A DNA stretch of 64,000 bases from Anaerobaca lacustris (GCF_030012215.1 NZ_JASCXX010000011.1:62001-126000); one strand, 5' to 3'. Counted from the stretch's first letter, positions 54,877 to 64,000 are shown. Notes: generated from the letters alone by a model not told the origin. A program made the numbers and translations.

Positions 54877-55686
54877 ATGCTGGGAGCCATTGCAGGCGAC
54901 ATCGCAGGATCGGCCTACGAGAGCGGGCCGACCAAACGCAAGGACGTGCCGCTGTTCGGGCCGCTGGCCACCTTCACCGACGACACGGTCCTGACGGTGG
55001 CGATCGCCGATGCGGTGCTGGGCGATCGCGACTACGGGCGTGCCTTGCGAACGTATACCCGTCGCCACCCCTTACGCGGCTACGGCGGCCATTTTCTGCG
55101 ATGGGCGGCGGCATCGGGGATGGGACCCTACAACAGCTTCGGCAACGGCTCGGCTATGCGGGTCAGTCCCGTGGCCTGGGCGTTCGATTCGCAGGACGAC
55201 GTCCTGCGCGAGGCGGCGAGGACCGCCGAGTGCACACACAACCATCCCGAGGGCATCAAGGGGGCTCAAGCGACGGCGCTGGCGGTCTTTCTCGCTCGAA
55301 ACGGCGGGGACAAGGAGTCGATTCGCCGGCACATCAGCGAGCTTCTCGGGTACGACCTGTCGCGAACGGTCGATGAGATTCGGCCCGGCTATTCGTTCGA
55401 CGTGACCTGCCAGGGTTCCGTGCCGGAGGCCATCATCGCCTTCCTCGACTCCCACTCGTACGAAGACGCCCTGCGTAACGCCGTCTCGCTGGGCGGCGAC
55501 AGCGACACCCAGGCCTGCATCGCCGGGGCTATCGCCGAGGCGTATTACAAGGACATCCCCACTGAGTTTCTCCGACAGATTCGCACGCACCTGACCGAAG
55601 ACCTCTGGGACGCGACCGTGCGGTTCTACAGACGCCACGGCATCCCGGCGATCCTCGAACGGATCGAGTCATCCGACCCGCCATAG
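54877..55686 (+). CDS. ADP-ribosylglycohydrolase family protein
   Basis: A 269-residue all-helical hydrolase of the ARH/DraG family, which removes ADP-ribose from proteins or other groups using a dinuclear magnesium site. MLGAIAGDIAGSAYE opens the domain; the metal ligands are expected at TFTDDTVLT (about 30-38) and GGDSDTQACIAGAIAEAYY (about 208-226). A longer frame begins at 54718, but this start has GGGAG seven bases upstream and matches the family's usual N-terminus. There is no ADP-ribosyltransferase nearby. It is divergent from efp. Confidence 0.92.
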   Translation: MLGAIAGDIAGSAYESGPTKRKDVPLFGPLATFTDDTVLTVAIADAVLGDRDYGRALRTYTRRHPLRGYGGHFLRWAAASGMGPYNSFGNGSAMRVSPVAWAFDSQDDVLREAARTAECTHNHPEGIKGAQATALAVFLARNGGDKESIRRHISELLGYDLSRTVDEIRPGYSFDVTCQGSVPEAIIAFLDSHSYEDALRNAVSLGGDSDTQACIAGAIAEAYYKDIPTEFLRQIRTHLTEDLWDATVRFYRRHGIPAILERIESSDPP

Positions 55687-55804
55687 TCCTCGCCTCACTG
55701 AGGCCTTTTCGAGTTGATAATCGCCGCCGATCGAGGTATCAAAGGGACATGGCCCAACACGACGCCAATCCAAACTCGATCCATCTCAGTAGAGGAGAGC
55801 CTTC

Positions 55805-57172
55805 ATGAGCAATCGTATGAATCGACGGGACTGCCTGCGAGCGCTGGGCTTGTCGGGACTGACCGCCGGACTGGGATTAGCCGCCACGCAGCCGGCTCGC
55901 GCCCAGGGCGTCGGCGAATCGAGCGGGTTCCAGAGTTCGGTCATCGACGCGCGCAAGATCCAGGACGCCCGTTTGGCTGCGACGATCGTCGACGGCAAGG
56001 TGATCCAGCCGCAACGCGAACTGCCAATCCTCCATCAGACCGACGTGCTGGTGGTCGGGGGCGGATCGGCCGGTGTCGTGGCCGCCATCGCCGCCAAGCG
56101 CGCCGGCGCCAGCGTCACGCTGGTCGAGCGTTACGGACACTTCGGAGGGCTCTGGACCGGCGGACTCGTGGTACTGATCCTCGGGCATATCGTCAAAGGG
56201 GGCAAGCAGGTTTGCCAGGGGATCGGCGAAGAGATGATGCGCCGAATGGACAAGCTCGACGGCGCGATCATCAACCGCCGTCCCGGCGTCAATCCGACCG
56301 TCGATGCCGAGGCCGCCAAGTATGTCATGGTCGAGATGATCGAGGAGGCGGGCGTCGACGTGTTCCTTCACTGCTGGGGCGTCGACGCCATCGTCACGCA
56401 GAACACTGTGCGTGGCGTCGTGTTCGAGAGCAAATCGGGCCGCCAGGCCATTCTGGCCAAGACAGTGGTCGACGCGACCGGCGACGGCGACCTGTTCGCG
56501 GCAGCCGGCGCCGAGTTCGAGCACCGCTCGCACAACGTCGGTCTCGTCTCGCGGATCGGCAACCTGGACCAGGTCGATGCGGAGAAGGCCAAAGAGGCCC
56601 CGAAGCCCCGCCGTCTGGGCTCGGCCACGCCCGCCCCGGGCGTCAACTGGGTCAACCTGACCGGCCCGGAGGTGGACGGATTGGATCTCGCGACGCTGAC
56701 ACGCATGGAGATAAACCATCGCAAGTTCATCTGGAAGGATGTTCAGAGGGCACGTCAGACGCCCGGCTATGAGAAGGTCTATCTCGTCGAGACCGCGCCG
56801 CAGATCGGCGTGCGGATCACCCGTGTCCTCAACGGCCTGAACCGCGTCCGGCTGTCGGACCTCAAGGCGGCGACGAAGTTCCCCGACGTCGTCGGCGTGG
56901 GCGGCGCGTCCAACGCCACACACGGCGAATGGCAGATTCCCTATGGGGCTCTGGTGCCCACCACAGTGGATAACGTTCTTGCGTCGGGGCGATGCATCAG
57001 CATGGACATGGGCATGGCCGACCTGGTGCGTCTGATCCCCAACTGCTTTGTCACCGGCCACGCCGCCGGCGTCGCAGCGGCCGTAGCTGTCCAGGACAAC
57101 TGCCGACCCCGCGACGTGGACATCGCGAAGGTCCAGAAGATCCTCCGCCAACAGGAGGCCTATCTCGGGTGA
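55805..57172 (+). CDS. Tat-exported FAD-dependent oxidoreductase
   Basis: A 455-residue flavoprotein. A twin-arginine signal (RRDCLRALG at residues 7-15, cleavage near ARAQG) sends the folded, cofactor-loaded protein across the membrane. The FAD site is TDVLVVGGGSAGVVAAIAAKRAGA (79-102, GGGSAG at 85-90), with E109-R-Y following, then GGLWTGG. A late GHAAGVAAAVA motif closes the flavin domain. It belongs to the FAD-dependent oxidoreductase class (PF12831-like) typical of planctomycetes; the substrate is unknown. Its stop overlaps the next gene's GTG start by four bases, so it likely passes electrons to that Fe-S membrane protein. GAGGAG seven bases upstream supports the start. Confidence 0.9.
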   Translation: MSNRMNRRDCLRALGLSGLTAGLGLAATQPARAQGVGESSGFQSSVIDARKIQDARLAATIVDGKVIQPQRELPILHQTDVLVVGGGSAGVVAAIAAKRAGASVTLVERYGHFGGLWTGGLVVLILGHIVKGGKQVCQGIGEEMMRRMDKLDGAIINRRPGVNPTVDAEAAKYVMVEMIEEAGVDVFLHCWGVDAIVTQNTVRGVVFESKSGRQAILAKTVVDATGDGDLFAAAGAEFEHRSHNVGLVSRIGNLDQVDAEKAKEAPKPRRLGSATPAPGVNWVNLTGPEVDGLDLATLTRMEINHRKFIWKDVQRARQTPGYEKVYLVETAPQIGVRITRVLNGLNRVRLSDLKAATKFPDVVGVGGASNATHGEWQIPYGALVPTTVDNVLASGRCISMDMGMADLVRLIPNCFVTGHAAGVAAAVAVQDNCRPRDVDIAKVQKILRQQEAYLG

Positions 57173-58389
57173 GCGGTCCGGCCGAACCCAACAGGCACTC
57201 CGACACGACGCAGGTCGTACGACCCCGTCGCGTTCGCGTCATCGTACGAAGCGTCTGCCTGGTTGCCGTCGTCGTCGTGCTTCTGACCGGCCGACAAACG
57301 CGCTGGCCGGTCGTCGTTGCGGCGATGAGCCCGTTCATCGCCACTGGCTCGATCCTGGCGACCCGCACCGTCAGCGTCATGGCATGCCTGGGCCTGGCCG
57401 TGGGGTTTGTCGCCCTCTTGCGGGCCCGCTGGTTCTGCCGGTGGATCTGCCCCCTGGGATTCGGCGCCGACGGCGTAAGCCGCATGGGCCGGCGATACGG
57501 TCGAAAGCCGGCAAAGCGACTCTCGCTCGGGCGATGGATCGTGCTGCTGACCCTGGCGGGCGCGTGCCTGGGCTATCCTGTGCTGTTGTGGCTGGACCCA
57601 TTGGCGATCTTCTCCGGCGCGTTCGGGTTCGCCGCATGGCCAGCCATCGTCCCCCTGCTGATCCTCCTGGCGATGAGCTTCATGTGGCCACACATCTGGT
57701 GCAGTCGTATCTGCCCATTGGGAGCGTTTCAGGACATGCTCAGCTCCCTGGCCCGCCACATCCGCAGGCAAACCGAGGAAGGGCCTCCGCCGCAGCGGTG
57801 GAGTCTGCCTGTCGCCAGGCGAACGGTGCTCGGCATCGGCGCCGGCGCTGCATTGGCCTCGGCAGCGCGTCTCGCCCACCGACCCGCCTCGCGGCCGTTG
57901 CGCCCGCCGGGCGCGATCGACGAGCCGGGGCTTCTCGGCGTCTGCATCCGCTGCGGCAACTGCATTCGCGCATGCCCAACCCGCATCATCGAGGCGTCGC
58001 TCAGTGAACATGGAATGGCGAGCCTCCTGACGCCCATCCTGCAATTCCGAGAGAACTACTGCCTGGTCGATTGCACAAAGTGCATGGAGGTCTGCCCCAG
58101 CGGCGCGCTGGTCCGGCTGTCGGCCGAGAACAAGGCCAGGAGCCCCATCGGGCTGCCCAAGGTCGATATGAACGTGTGCTTGTTGGGTGCCGATCGCGAG
58201 TGCGCGGAATGCCGCCGATGGTGTCCGCATGAGGCGATTCGCTACGTATGGTCGGAGAGCGAGTACACGCTCATTCCGCAGATCGATCCCCAGAAGTGCA
58301 CCGGCTGTGGCGCCTGTGAGGCGGTCTGCCCCACGAAACCGAACAAAGCCATCGTCGTTGTACCCCTCGGCGATTCGACTGGCGGCTAA
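57169..58389 (+). CDS. NapH/NapG-like fused polyferredoxin membrane protein
   Basis: A 406-residue Fe-S protein. Four membrane helices carry two CxxxCPLG motifs (Cys90-Leu96 region and Cys178-Gly185 region), typical of NapH/NosR-type quinol oxidases. Then RRTVLGIGAGAALASAA (217-233) reads as an internal twin-arginine helix, followed by four ferredoxin-like clusters: CIRCGNCIRACP (259-270), CLVDCTKCMEVCP (298-310), a CxxC...C group at 345-352, and CTGCGACEAVCP (377-388). So NapH and NapG seem to be fused in one chain. The start is a GTG at 57169 (AGGAGG ten bases upstream), overlapping the FAD gene's TGA. It would move electrons between quinone and the exported flavoprotein. Confidence 0.88.
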   Translation: MSGPAEPNRHSDTTQVVRPRRVRVIVRSVCLVAVVVVLLTGRQTRWPVVVAAMSPFIATGSILATRTVSVMACLGLAVGFVALLRARWFCRWICPLGFGADGVSRMGRRYGRKPAKRLSLGRWIVLLTLAGACLGYPVLLWLDPLAIFSGAFGFAAWPAIVPLLILLAMSFMWPHIWCSRICPLGAFQDMLSSLARHIRRQTEEGPPPQRWSLPVARRTVLGIGAGAALASAARLAHRPASRPLRPPGAIDEPGLLGVCIRCGNCIRACPTRIIEASLSEHGMASLLTPILQFRENYCLVDCTKCMEVCPSGALVRLSAENKARSPIGLPKVDMNVCLLGADRECAECRRWCPHEAIRYVWSESEYTLIPQIDPQKCTGCGACEAVCPTKPNKAIVVVPLGDSTGG

Positions 58390-58405
58390 GGCCCCGCCGA
58401 AGACG

Positions 58406-60631
58406 CTACTTGTGCCTCTTCTTCTTCGTCTGAGGCTTGCGGGCCGACTTGCGAGCGTTTCGGCGAGGCTTGCGGTCCGACTCGCGTCGTGACTTGCCTC
58501 GGCCCTCGCCCAGCAACGTCACGGGGGCAAGGTTCAACTGACGTCCCGGCACGTTGACCGAAACGATGCGGACGTGCATGGGCTGGCCCAGATGGACCTC
58601 CTGGCCACTGCGCTCGCCGACAACGCACTGGGCGGGCTTATTGAGCTGCCACTTGTCGGGTCCGAGGTCTTCGAACTTGATGAGTCCCTCGATCCCGAAT
58701 TTGCGCGACTGGACGAACAGCCCGAACCCGGCCAGTCCCGTCACGACGCAGTCCAGCTCTTCGCCGACCCGCTTGCTGAGCATTTGCAGGGTGAGCACGG
58801 CGACCAGGTCGCGCTCGGCGTCTTCGGCCCGCTGCTCGGTGAAGGTGATGTGCTTGCCCACCGCGGCCAGGTCCTGACCGGCGGCGATCTGCCTGGCGGT
58901 GTCCATCCGATCCTGGAGGTGAAACTGCAACTGGCGATGCACCAGCAGGTCCGCGTACCGGCGGATCGGACTGGTGAAATGGCAGTAGTGCGTCGAGGCC
59001 AGGGCGTAGTGGCCGATGTGCAGCGGCGCATACTGGGCCTTTTCGAAGCTCCTCAGGACGACGAGATTGACCGCCAGCGAGCGCTCGGCGTCCTTGACGG
59101 AATCGAGCAGGTCCTGGATCGCCCCTCGATCAGGGTTGCGCGGCATGGGAAAGCCCATCGTGCGGAGCAGCTTGGAGAGGTTCTTGATGCTCAGGGCATC
59201 GGGCTCGGGGTGAATGCGGCGCATGAACGGCACGTCGAGCCGGTCGAGCAACGAGGCGACGGCGTCGTTGGCCTCGACCATGAACATCTCGATGATCGTG
59301 TGCGGATAGCTGTTGTCGGCGGGATGAGCGTCCACGACCTGACCCGACTCGTCGAAGTCCAACTCGGGCTCAGGCAGGTCGAGATGGAGCATTCCGTCGT
59401 CCGTGCGTCGCTTCTCGATCCGTCGGGCGAGCGACTCCATCTTGCCGAGCAACTGGATGACCTCGGGCTTGGCGCCCTTGGTGTGGCCCTTGAGAATGCG
59501 GTCGGCCAGTTCATAGGTCAGCCGGGCCTTGGAGCGAATGATGCTGTTGGCGAAGCGGCGATGCAAGATCTTGCCCGCGTCGTCGTAGGTGATGTAGACG
59601 CTCTTGGTGAACCGGGGCTGGTCGGGCTGGAGGCTGCAAATGCCGTTGCTGAGGACCTCCGGCAGCATGGGAATCGTCTTGCCCGGCAGGTAGACGCTGT
59701 TGCCCCGAAGGCGGGCCTCTTCATCCAGCGCCGAGCCGGCGGGGATGAAGTGGCTGACGTCGGCGATGTGCACGCCGAGCACCCAGTTCCCGTCGGTGTC
59801 CGTCTCCAGGCTGATCGCGTCGTCGAAATCCTTGGCGTCAGGTGGGTCGATCGTGACGATCATCTTGTCGGTGATGTCTTCCCGCTCGGCGCCGGGTTCG
59901 GCTCCGAACGCAGCAGCGGCACTGCGGGCCTGTTCGACACATTCTTCGTCGAACGCGCCGGGCAGGTGAAACTGCCGTATGGCCGCCTGAATCTCCGTGT
60001 CGTACTGCCCCGCACGACCGAGCACCTCGATGATAACGCCTCGGGCCAGATACTTCTCGGTCGGATACGACAGGATCTCGACGACGACCTTATCTTTCTC
60101 CCTGGCGTTCTTGGCTGCGACGTCCTCGACGACGATCGGCTCGATGAACCGGCTGCCGTCGGGCTGAACGATCCACGCCTCAGGATGCCGCATCAGCGTA
60201 CCGACGAACTGGTTGTCGGCGCGTTCGAGCACTTCGATGATCTCACCGGTGTATCGCGTCTCGCCGGCCCGTTTGCCCTTGCGTGTGGCTTTGGCAAGAA
60301 CGGTATCGCCGGTCATGGCGTCGCCGGTGCTGTCGGGCGGGATGAACAGATCCCCGTGGGCATTCGCTTCGAGCGGCACGACGAACCCGAACCCCTTGGC
60401 GTTCTTGCGGAAGGTGCCGACGATCTGGCCGGCCATCGAGGGCAGGGTCACGAGGTTGCCGCCCCCGATGACGACGTGCCCGGCGCGGCGCAGCTCTTCG
60501 AAGGCCGCCTTGAACTCCGGATAGGCGTCGGATTCCACGCCAAGCGCCTTGGCCAGTTGCGCCAGCTTCACGGGGGTGTAGTCAGCGTGCTGGAGCATCT
60601 TGACGATCCGGTCTCGATACACGTTCGGCAT
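58406..60631 (-). CDS. rnr: Ribonuclease R
   Basis: A 741-residue 3'-5' exoribonuclease that degrades structured RNA. An N-terminal helical domain (1-60) and cold-shock-like domain (about 70-150, GTFRKNAKGFGFVVP) precede the RNB catalytic domain with IDPPDAKDFDDAI at 261-273, whose aspartates bind the metal, and further RNB motifs near 385-600. The S1 domain is near 630-705 (LAGFGLFVQSRKFGIEGLIKF), and the tail is Lys/Arg-rich. GGAG lies six bases before the ATG. It is encoded next to the S20 gene, with a hairpin between the two (60650-60685). Confidence 0.96.
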   Translation of the reverse strand: MPNVYRDRIVKMLQHADYTPVKLAQLAKALGVESDAYPEFKAAFEELRRAGHVVIGGGNLVTLPSMAGQIVGTFRKNAKGFGFVVPLEANAHGDLFIPPDSTGDAMTGDTVLAKATRKGKRAGETRYTGEIIEVLERADNQFVGTLMRHPEAWIVQPDGSRFIEPIVVEDVAAKNAREKDKVVVEILSYPTEKYLARGVIIEVLGRAGQYDTEIQAAIRQFHLPGAFDEECVEQARSAAAAFGAEPGAEREDITDKMIVTIDPPDAKDFDDAISLETDTDGNWVLGVHIADVSHFIPAGSALDEEARLRGNSVYLPGKTIPMLPEVLSNGICSLQPDQPRFTKSVYITYDDAGKILHRRFANSIIRSKARLTYELADRILKGHTKGAKPEVIQLLGKMESLARRIEKRRTDDGMLHLDLPEPELDFDESGQVVDAHPADNSYPHTIIEMFMVEANDAVASLLDRLDVPFMRRIHPEPDALSIKNLSKLLRTMGFPMPRNPDRGAIQDLLDSVKDAERSLAVNLVVLRSFEKAQYAPLHIGHYALASTHYCHFTSPIRRYADLLVHRQLQFHLQDRMDTARQIAAGQDLAAVGKHITFTEQRAEDAERDLVAVLTLQMLSKRVGEELDCVVTGLAGFGLFVQSRKFGIEGLIKFEDLGPDKWQLNKPAQCVVGERSGQEVHLGQPMHVRIVSVNVPGRQLNLAPVTLLGEGRGKSRRESDRKPRRNARKSARKPQTKKKRHK

Positions 60632-60649
60632 GGGCTACTCCAACGAAAG

Positions 60650-60685
60650 CAGCACCCAACCGACTTCGTCATCGATTGGGTGCTG
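60650..60685. terminator. 10-bp inverted repeat between rpsT and rnr
   Basis: CAGCACCCAA at 60650-60659 pairs with TTGGGTGCTG at 60676-60685 around a 16-base loop. A run of five T follows on the plus strand (60690-60694). On the minus strand, the direction of both genes, the hairpin lies just before the rnr ribosome site, so it may end rpsT transcripts or regulate rnr. Confidence 0.5.
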
Positions 60686-60758
60686 GCGATTTTTCCTACG
60701 CGCGATCCCGTCCGCGAGCATCCAGGGCGGATGGCATACGGGCCGCGTCTGGCAGCGG

Positions 60759-61040
60759 CTAACTGCTCTGCTGTTTGGCCTTCAGGACATTGAGCTTCTT
60801 GGCCAGCCGGGACTTCTTCCGGGCGGCCGTCTTCTTGTGCATCGTGCTGGTGGCGGCGACCTTGTCCAGCTTCTTGACCGTCGCTCGGAATTCCGTATCG
60901 GCCGCCTCGACGTTGCCTGCACCCAAGGCGGTTTCGAGACGCTTGACCTGCGTCTTGACCTGGCTCTTGCGGGCCCGGTTGATTACTCGCCTCTTGGCGT
61001 TCTGCCTGACTCTCTTCTTCGCTGATAACGAATGTGCCAC
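60759..61040 (-). CDS. rpsT: 30S ribosomal protein S20
   Basis: A 93-residue basic protein of the small subunit, binding 16S rRNA. It reads MAHSLSAKKRVRQNAKRRVINRARKSQ (initiator GTG at 61040), a clear S20 start, and ends KKSRLAKKLNVLKAKQQSS. GGAG lies six bases before the GTG. The gene ends 127 bases before the RNase R gene on the same strand. Confidence 0.95.
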   Translation of the reverse strand: MAHSLSAKKRVRQNAKRRVINRARKSQVKTQVKRLETALGAGNVEAADTEFRATVKKLDKVAATSTMHKKTAARKKSRLAKKLNVLKAKQQSS

Positions 61041-61103
61041 GTTGTTCTCCTGGTCGTCCCCAAAACGCAATTACAAAACTCACTGAGAGGTTGGTTCACT
61101 CAG

Positions 61104-63233
61104 TCAGGCGCCGCCGGACGGGCCATCGGACCCGGTCAACCGCGTATCTGCCCGCAGCCGGTCCACCCGTTCGCTGACGTCCTTATACCCGAAATCGAGC
61201 TGGGCGATCCGCCGGTACAACTCCAGCGCTCGTTCCAGGTCGCCCTGCGACTCATGGGCGCGGGCCAGATTATACCGCAATTCCTTCGCGATTGCATCAT
61301 CTTTTATTTCATAAGAATCGATCGCCCGCGAAAAGACGTCGATCGCGTCAGCATACCAGCCCTTCATGAAGAAGCAATAGCCGATCTTATCCATCGCGGA
61401 AATCCGCCGGCGGGGGTCTTTCTGGGCGTCCTGGAACAGCGGGATGGCCTCATTGTACCGCTCATTTCGCATCAGCCGCAGCCCGTATTCATACTTGGCG
61501 GACAAATCGGTGGGGTGATTCTCCACGCAAAGCCGGTAATGCTCCGTCTCCGTGCGGTTCAGGGCCTCGGTCAATTCCCGGACCCTGGCCTGGGCCGCCG
61601 GCTCCGACGGCCGGGTCTTGAGCTGCTTCCTGGCGGCCCGGAGCTTGCGCCGGATCTGGCGAATCCGCAGCAGGCCCGCCCGCTCCTGGAACTGGAAGTC
61701 TTTCTGGGCCTCCGCCGCGTCGCGCAGCAGTTGGATTGCCTCGTTCTCGGCATCATCGGTCTCCAGGTCGGCCAGGGCGTCGGCCAGCGTGAAGATGTTC
61801 TTGGCCAGGCCCGGGTCCTTGGCATAGGCCGTTCGGGCCTCCTCGACGGCGCTGAGCCGGTAGTCCTCGGTCTTGATCATCCGGTCCTGCGAATACAGCC
61901 GGGCCTGCGTGTCGCGGTCGCGGATCGACTGCCGGAAGTCGCCCTCGACGTCGTACTTGCCCCGCGACATGGTCAGCTCGGCCGAGAGGTTCTTGAACTC
62001 GTCGGCCAGGTCCTTGTCGTCCGGTCTCATCCGAACGGCTCGCTGGCAGGCGGCCACCGCCTTGTCGTACTGGCCCATCGCTTTGTAGCATTCCTTCAGG
62101 AGCAGATAGGTCTGAAGAGAAGGCCTTTCGATTGCGTTGTTGGTCTGGAAGATCAGATTGGCGATCCAATGCGCCGTTCGGTGGTATCCCCCCTCGACCG
62201 CCGCCTTGAGCATGGCCTCGGCATACGGGGTATGATCGGGGTCCTTGGCGAAGAGATACTCGGCGTTGAGCATCTGTTCGAGCGGGGTCCTGCCTCGCAG
62301 GCGTTTGACCCGGTCGACCATCGAGGGCTTCTTGCCGCCCCGCCCTCGCCGCTGGAGTCCCAACTCGCACAGGGGCAGGTGTCCCTCTTCCAGGGCATCG
62401 GGGGCCCGCTGGAGACCGTCGAGGTACATCTCGATGGCGTAGTCGTAGTTCTTGCTCTCGGCGGCGGCACGCGCCTTCTCGAAAAACGTTCTGGCGGCCG
62501 CCAGGTCGCCCTGGTCCGAGGGACCGGGCGGAGCAGGCTCTCCCTGGCTTGCCGGCTCGGGCGGCTCCTGGGCCTGGGGCGGGTGCGCCGCATTGACCCG
62601 GGTCCGCGTCGGTCGCCCTTTGGGCGGATGGGGTGTCGCCACCGGCGCGCCAGTGCCGTCGGCCCGGTGAATCCCAAGTCTGCCGGCCAGACGCTTCAAG
62701 TCGTCGATGAGTATGGCATCGTTCGGTTTGAGCCGCAGGGCACGCTGGCAGGCCGCCGCGGCACGATCGATCTGCCCGATGGCCTCGTAGGAATCCTTCA
62801 GGAGAATGTAGACGGCTGGCGACGGTTTCTTGGCGTTGTTGTTGGCCAGGAACATCAGGTCCGCCATCCACTTGGCCGTCTCGCGGTAGCGCCCGGCCAC
62901 AGCGGCGCGCAGCACCGCCTCGCCGTAGGCCAGATGCTGAGGGTCCTTGGCGAGAAGGTACTCGGCGTTGAGCATCTTCTCCAGCGGCGTGTCCCCTTCG
63001 CGAAGCCGTTGCTCGATCTCCTCGGGCGACGGTTTCGCTCCGCCCCGTTCGTCGCGCCGAAGCGCCAGGACCCGGAGATCTATGTGGCCGCCTTCGACCG
63101 TATCGGGACTTCGCCGCAGTCCCTCCATGTATGCATCAATGGCCCGATCGAAATCGCCCGCCTCAGTCGCCTGACGGGCCCGTTCGAAGTGGACTTCAGC
63201 CTGCGCTTGTGCTTGAGCATCCGGTTCGGGCAT
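61104..63233 (-). CDS. TPR protein with an internal ~170-residue duplication
   Basis: A 709-residue protein without a signal peptide. Residues ~14-184 and ~248-419 are tandem copies of one block: compare TPLEKMLNAEYLLAKDP with TPLEQMLNAEYLFAKDP, and AAAACQRALRLKPND with AVAACQRAVRMRPDD. A Pro/Ala-rich linker (195-245) separates them. A coiled-coil part with many Arg/Glu and then TPR-like repeats (LCVENHPTDLSAKYEYGLRLMRNERYNEAI) make the C-terminal half. The start at 63233 has no ribosome site; a promoter just upstream (63246-63273) leaves a 5' leader of only a few bases. It is probably a cytosolic scaffold. Confidence 0.8.
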   Translation of the reverse strand: MPEPDAQAQAQAEVHFERARQATEAGDFDRAIDAYMEGLRRSPDTVEGGHIDLRVLALRRDERGGAKPSPEEIEQRLREGDTPLEKMLNAEYLLAKDPQHLAYGEAVLRAAVAGRYRETAKWMADLMFLANNNAKKPSPAVYILLKDSYEAIGQIDRAAAACQRALRLKPNDAILIDDLKRLAGRLGIHRADGTGAPVATPHPPKGRPTRTRVNAAHPPQAQEPPEPASQGEPAPPGPSDQGDLAAARTFFEKARAAAESKNYDYAIEMYLDGLQRAPDALEEGHLPLCELGLQRRGRGGKKPSMVDRVKRLRGRTPLEQMLNAEYLFAKDPDHTPYAEAMLKAAVEGGYHRTAHWIANLIFQTNNAIERPSLQTYLLLKECYKAMGQYDKAVAACQRAVRMRPDDKDLADEFKNLSAELTMSRGKYDVEGDFRQSIRDRDTQARLYSQDRMIKTEDYRLSAVEEARTAYAKDPGLAKNIFTLADALADLETDDAENEAIQLLRDAAEAQKDFQFQERAGLLRIRQIRRKLRAARKQLKTRPSEPAAQARVRELTEALNRTETEHYRLCVENHPTDLSAKYEYGLRLMRNERYNEAIPLFQDAQKDPRRRISAMDKIGYCFFMKGWYADAIDVFSRAIDSYEIKDDAIAKELRYNLARAHESQGDLERALELYRRIAQLDFGYKDVSERVDRLRADTRLTGSDGPSGGA

Positions 63234-63245
63234 AGCAGCAAATGG

Positions 63246-63273
63246 ATTATCACCGCAAACGATCCGCAATCAA
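63246..63273 (-). promoter_or_regulatory. Promoter close to the TPR gene start codon
   Basis: On the minus strand TTGATT (63268-63273), 16-base spacer, GATAAT (63246-63251). The ATG at 63233 lies 12 bases beyond the -10, so the transcript would have a leader of about five bases or be leaderless; no ribosome site is visible. Confidence 0.5.
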
Positions 63274-63315
63274 CCAACTCTAATACTCGGCTGGATTTTG
63301 TCAACGATTAAATGC

Positions 63316-63344
63316 TTGTCCGGAACGTGCGTCCGTGATATAAG
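63316..63344 (+). promoter_or_regulatory. Promoter of glyA
   Basis: TTGTCC (63316-63321), 17-base spacer, and TATAAG (63339-63344). Transcription would start near 63351, about 70 bases before the chosen glyA start. It is divergent from the TPR gene promoter. Confidence 0.6.
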
Positions 63345-63420
63345 GGCTCGCTTGCCGGTTATCTGACCTTTGCGGGTCGAGAGAGCCATGACAGAAGCAC
63401 CATTCAGGGAGACGACAGGT

Positions 63421-64000
<580 letters not shown>

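Noticed and set aside
58574-60793. Plus-strand open frame of 739 codons
   Set aside because: Antisense to RNase R, whose catalytic motifs are clear.
61032-63311. Plus-strand open frame of 759 codons
   Set aside because: Antisense to the duplicated TPR protein and S20; repetitive composition only mirrors the TPR codons.

Overview
The window is GC-rich (about 60%) chromosomal DNA, densely coding, mostly on the minus strand. The gene content suggests a planctomycete, probably class Phycisphaerae. The clues are DUF1080 and DUF2961/GH172 lipoproteins, a dockerin-type secreted protein, DUF4954, a DUF5107-TPR protein, a very long SecA, a Tat-exported FAD oxidoreductase and many unknown secreted proteins. 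This placement is inference from gene families, not from a marker-gene tree. I saw no rRNA, tRNA, CRISPR array, insertion sequence or phage gene.

Region 1 (1-18630, all minus) is an exopolysaccharide locus. Read in the direction of transcription it has two secreted toroid-like paralogues (one with a dockerin), a small secreted protein, a Wza-type export lipoprotein, a BY-kinase/chain-length regulator, an O-antigen ligase with a TPR tail, a flippase, a second ligase/polymerase, a polysaccharide deacetylase, a beta-propeller protein, a hexapeptide acetyltransferase, a GT4 glycosyltransferase and a CapK-like enzyme cut by the left edge. Several neighbours overlap by 1-4 bases. The acetyltransferase gene carries a degenerate copy of the 3' end of the deacetylase gene.

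Region 2 (19498-32182) is mixed: a secreted unknown, glycerate kinase, a PadR regulator with a HAAS-like membrane protein, a PQQ-type beta-propeller, a divergent PEP/pyruvate-binding protein, two small secreted proteins rich in W/P/C, a TPR membrane protein and small regulators, including a LuxR-type HTH protein behind a strong promoter.

Region 3 (32392-40563, minus) reads as one operon: pta, ackA, a FolE2-like protein that lacks the expected metal ligands, DUF4954, nagB, an orphan acyl carrier protein, a GH172 lipoprotein and a DUF1080 lipoprotein. It joins acetyl-phosphate/acetate metabolism, amino-sugar catabolism and surface glycan hydrolysis, and is the least explained functional module here.

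Region 4 (40706-50118) has a large DUF5107-TPR secreted protein, a proline-rich exported protein, an unknown gene with a likely leaderless mRNA, a single-domain response regulator and a FixL/FixJ-type two-component pair.

Region 5 (50521-64000) is largely housekeeping: efp-secA, an ADP-ribosylglycohydrolase, a Tat FAD oxidoreductase coupled to a NapH/NapG-like iron-sulfur membrane protein, RNase R, ribosomal protein S20, a TPR protein with an internal duplication, and the start of glyA. SecA has a coiled-coil insertion and about five imperfect repeats in its C-terminal third. The best candidates for something new are the FolE2-like operon, the SecA repeat expansion, the fused Fe-S membrane protein and the PEP-binding/KaiC-like fusion.
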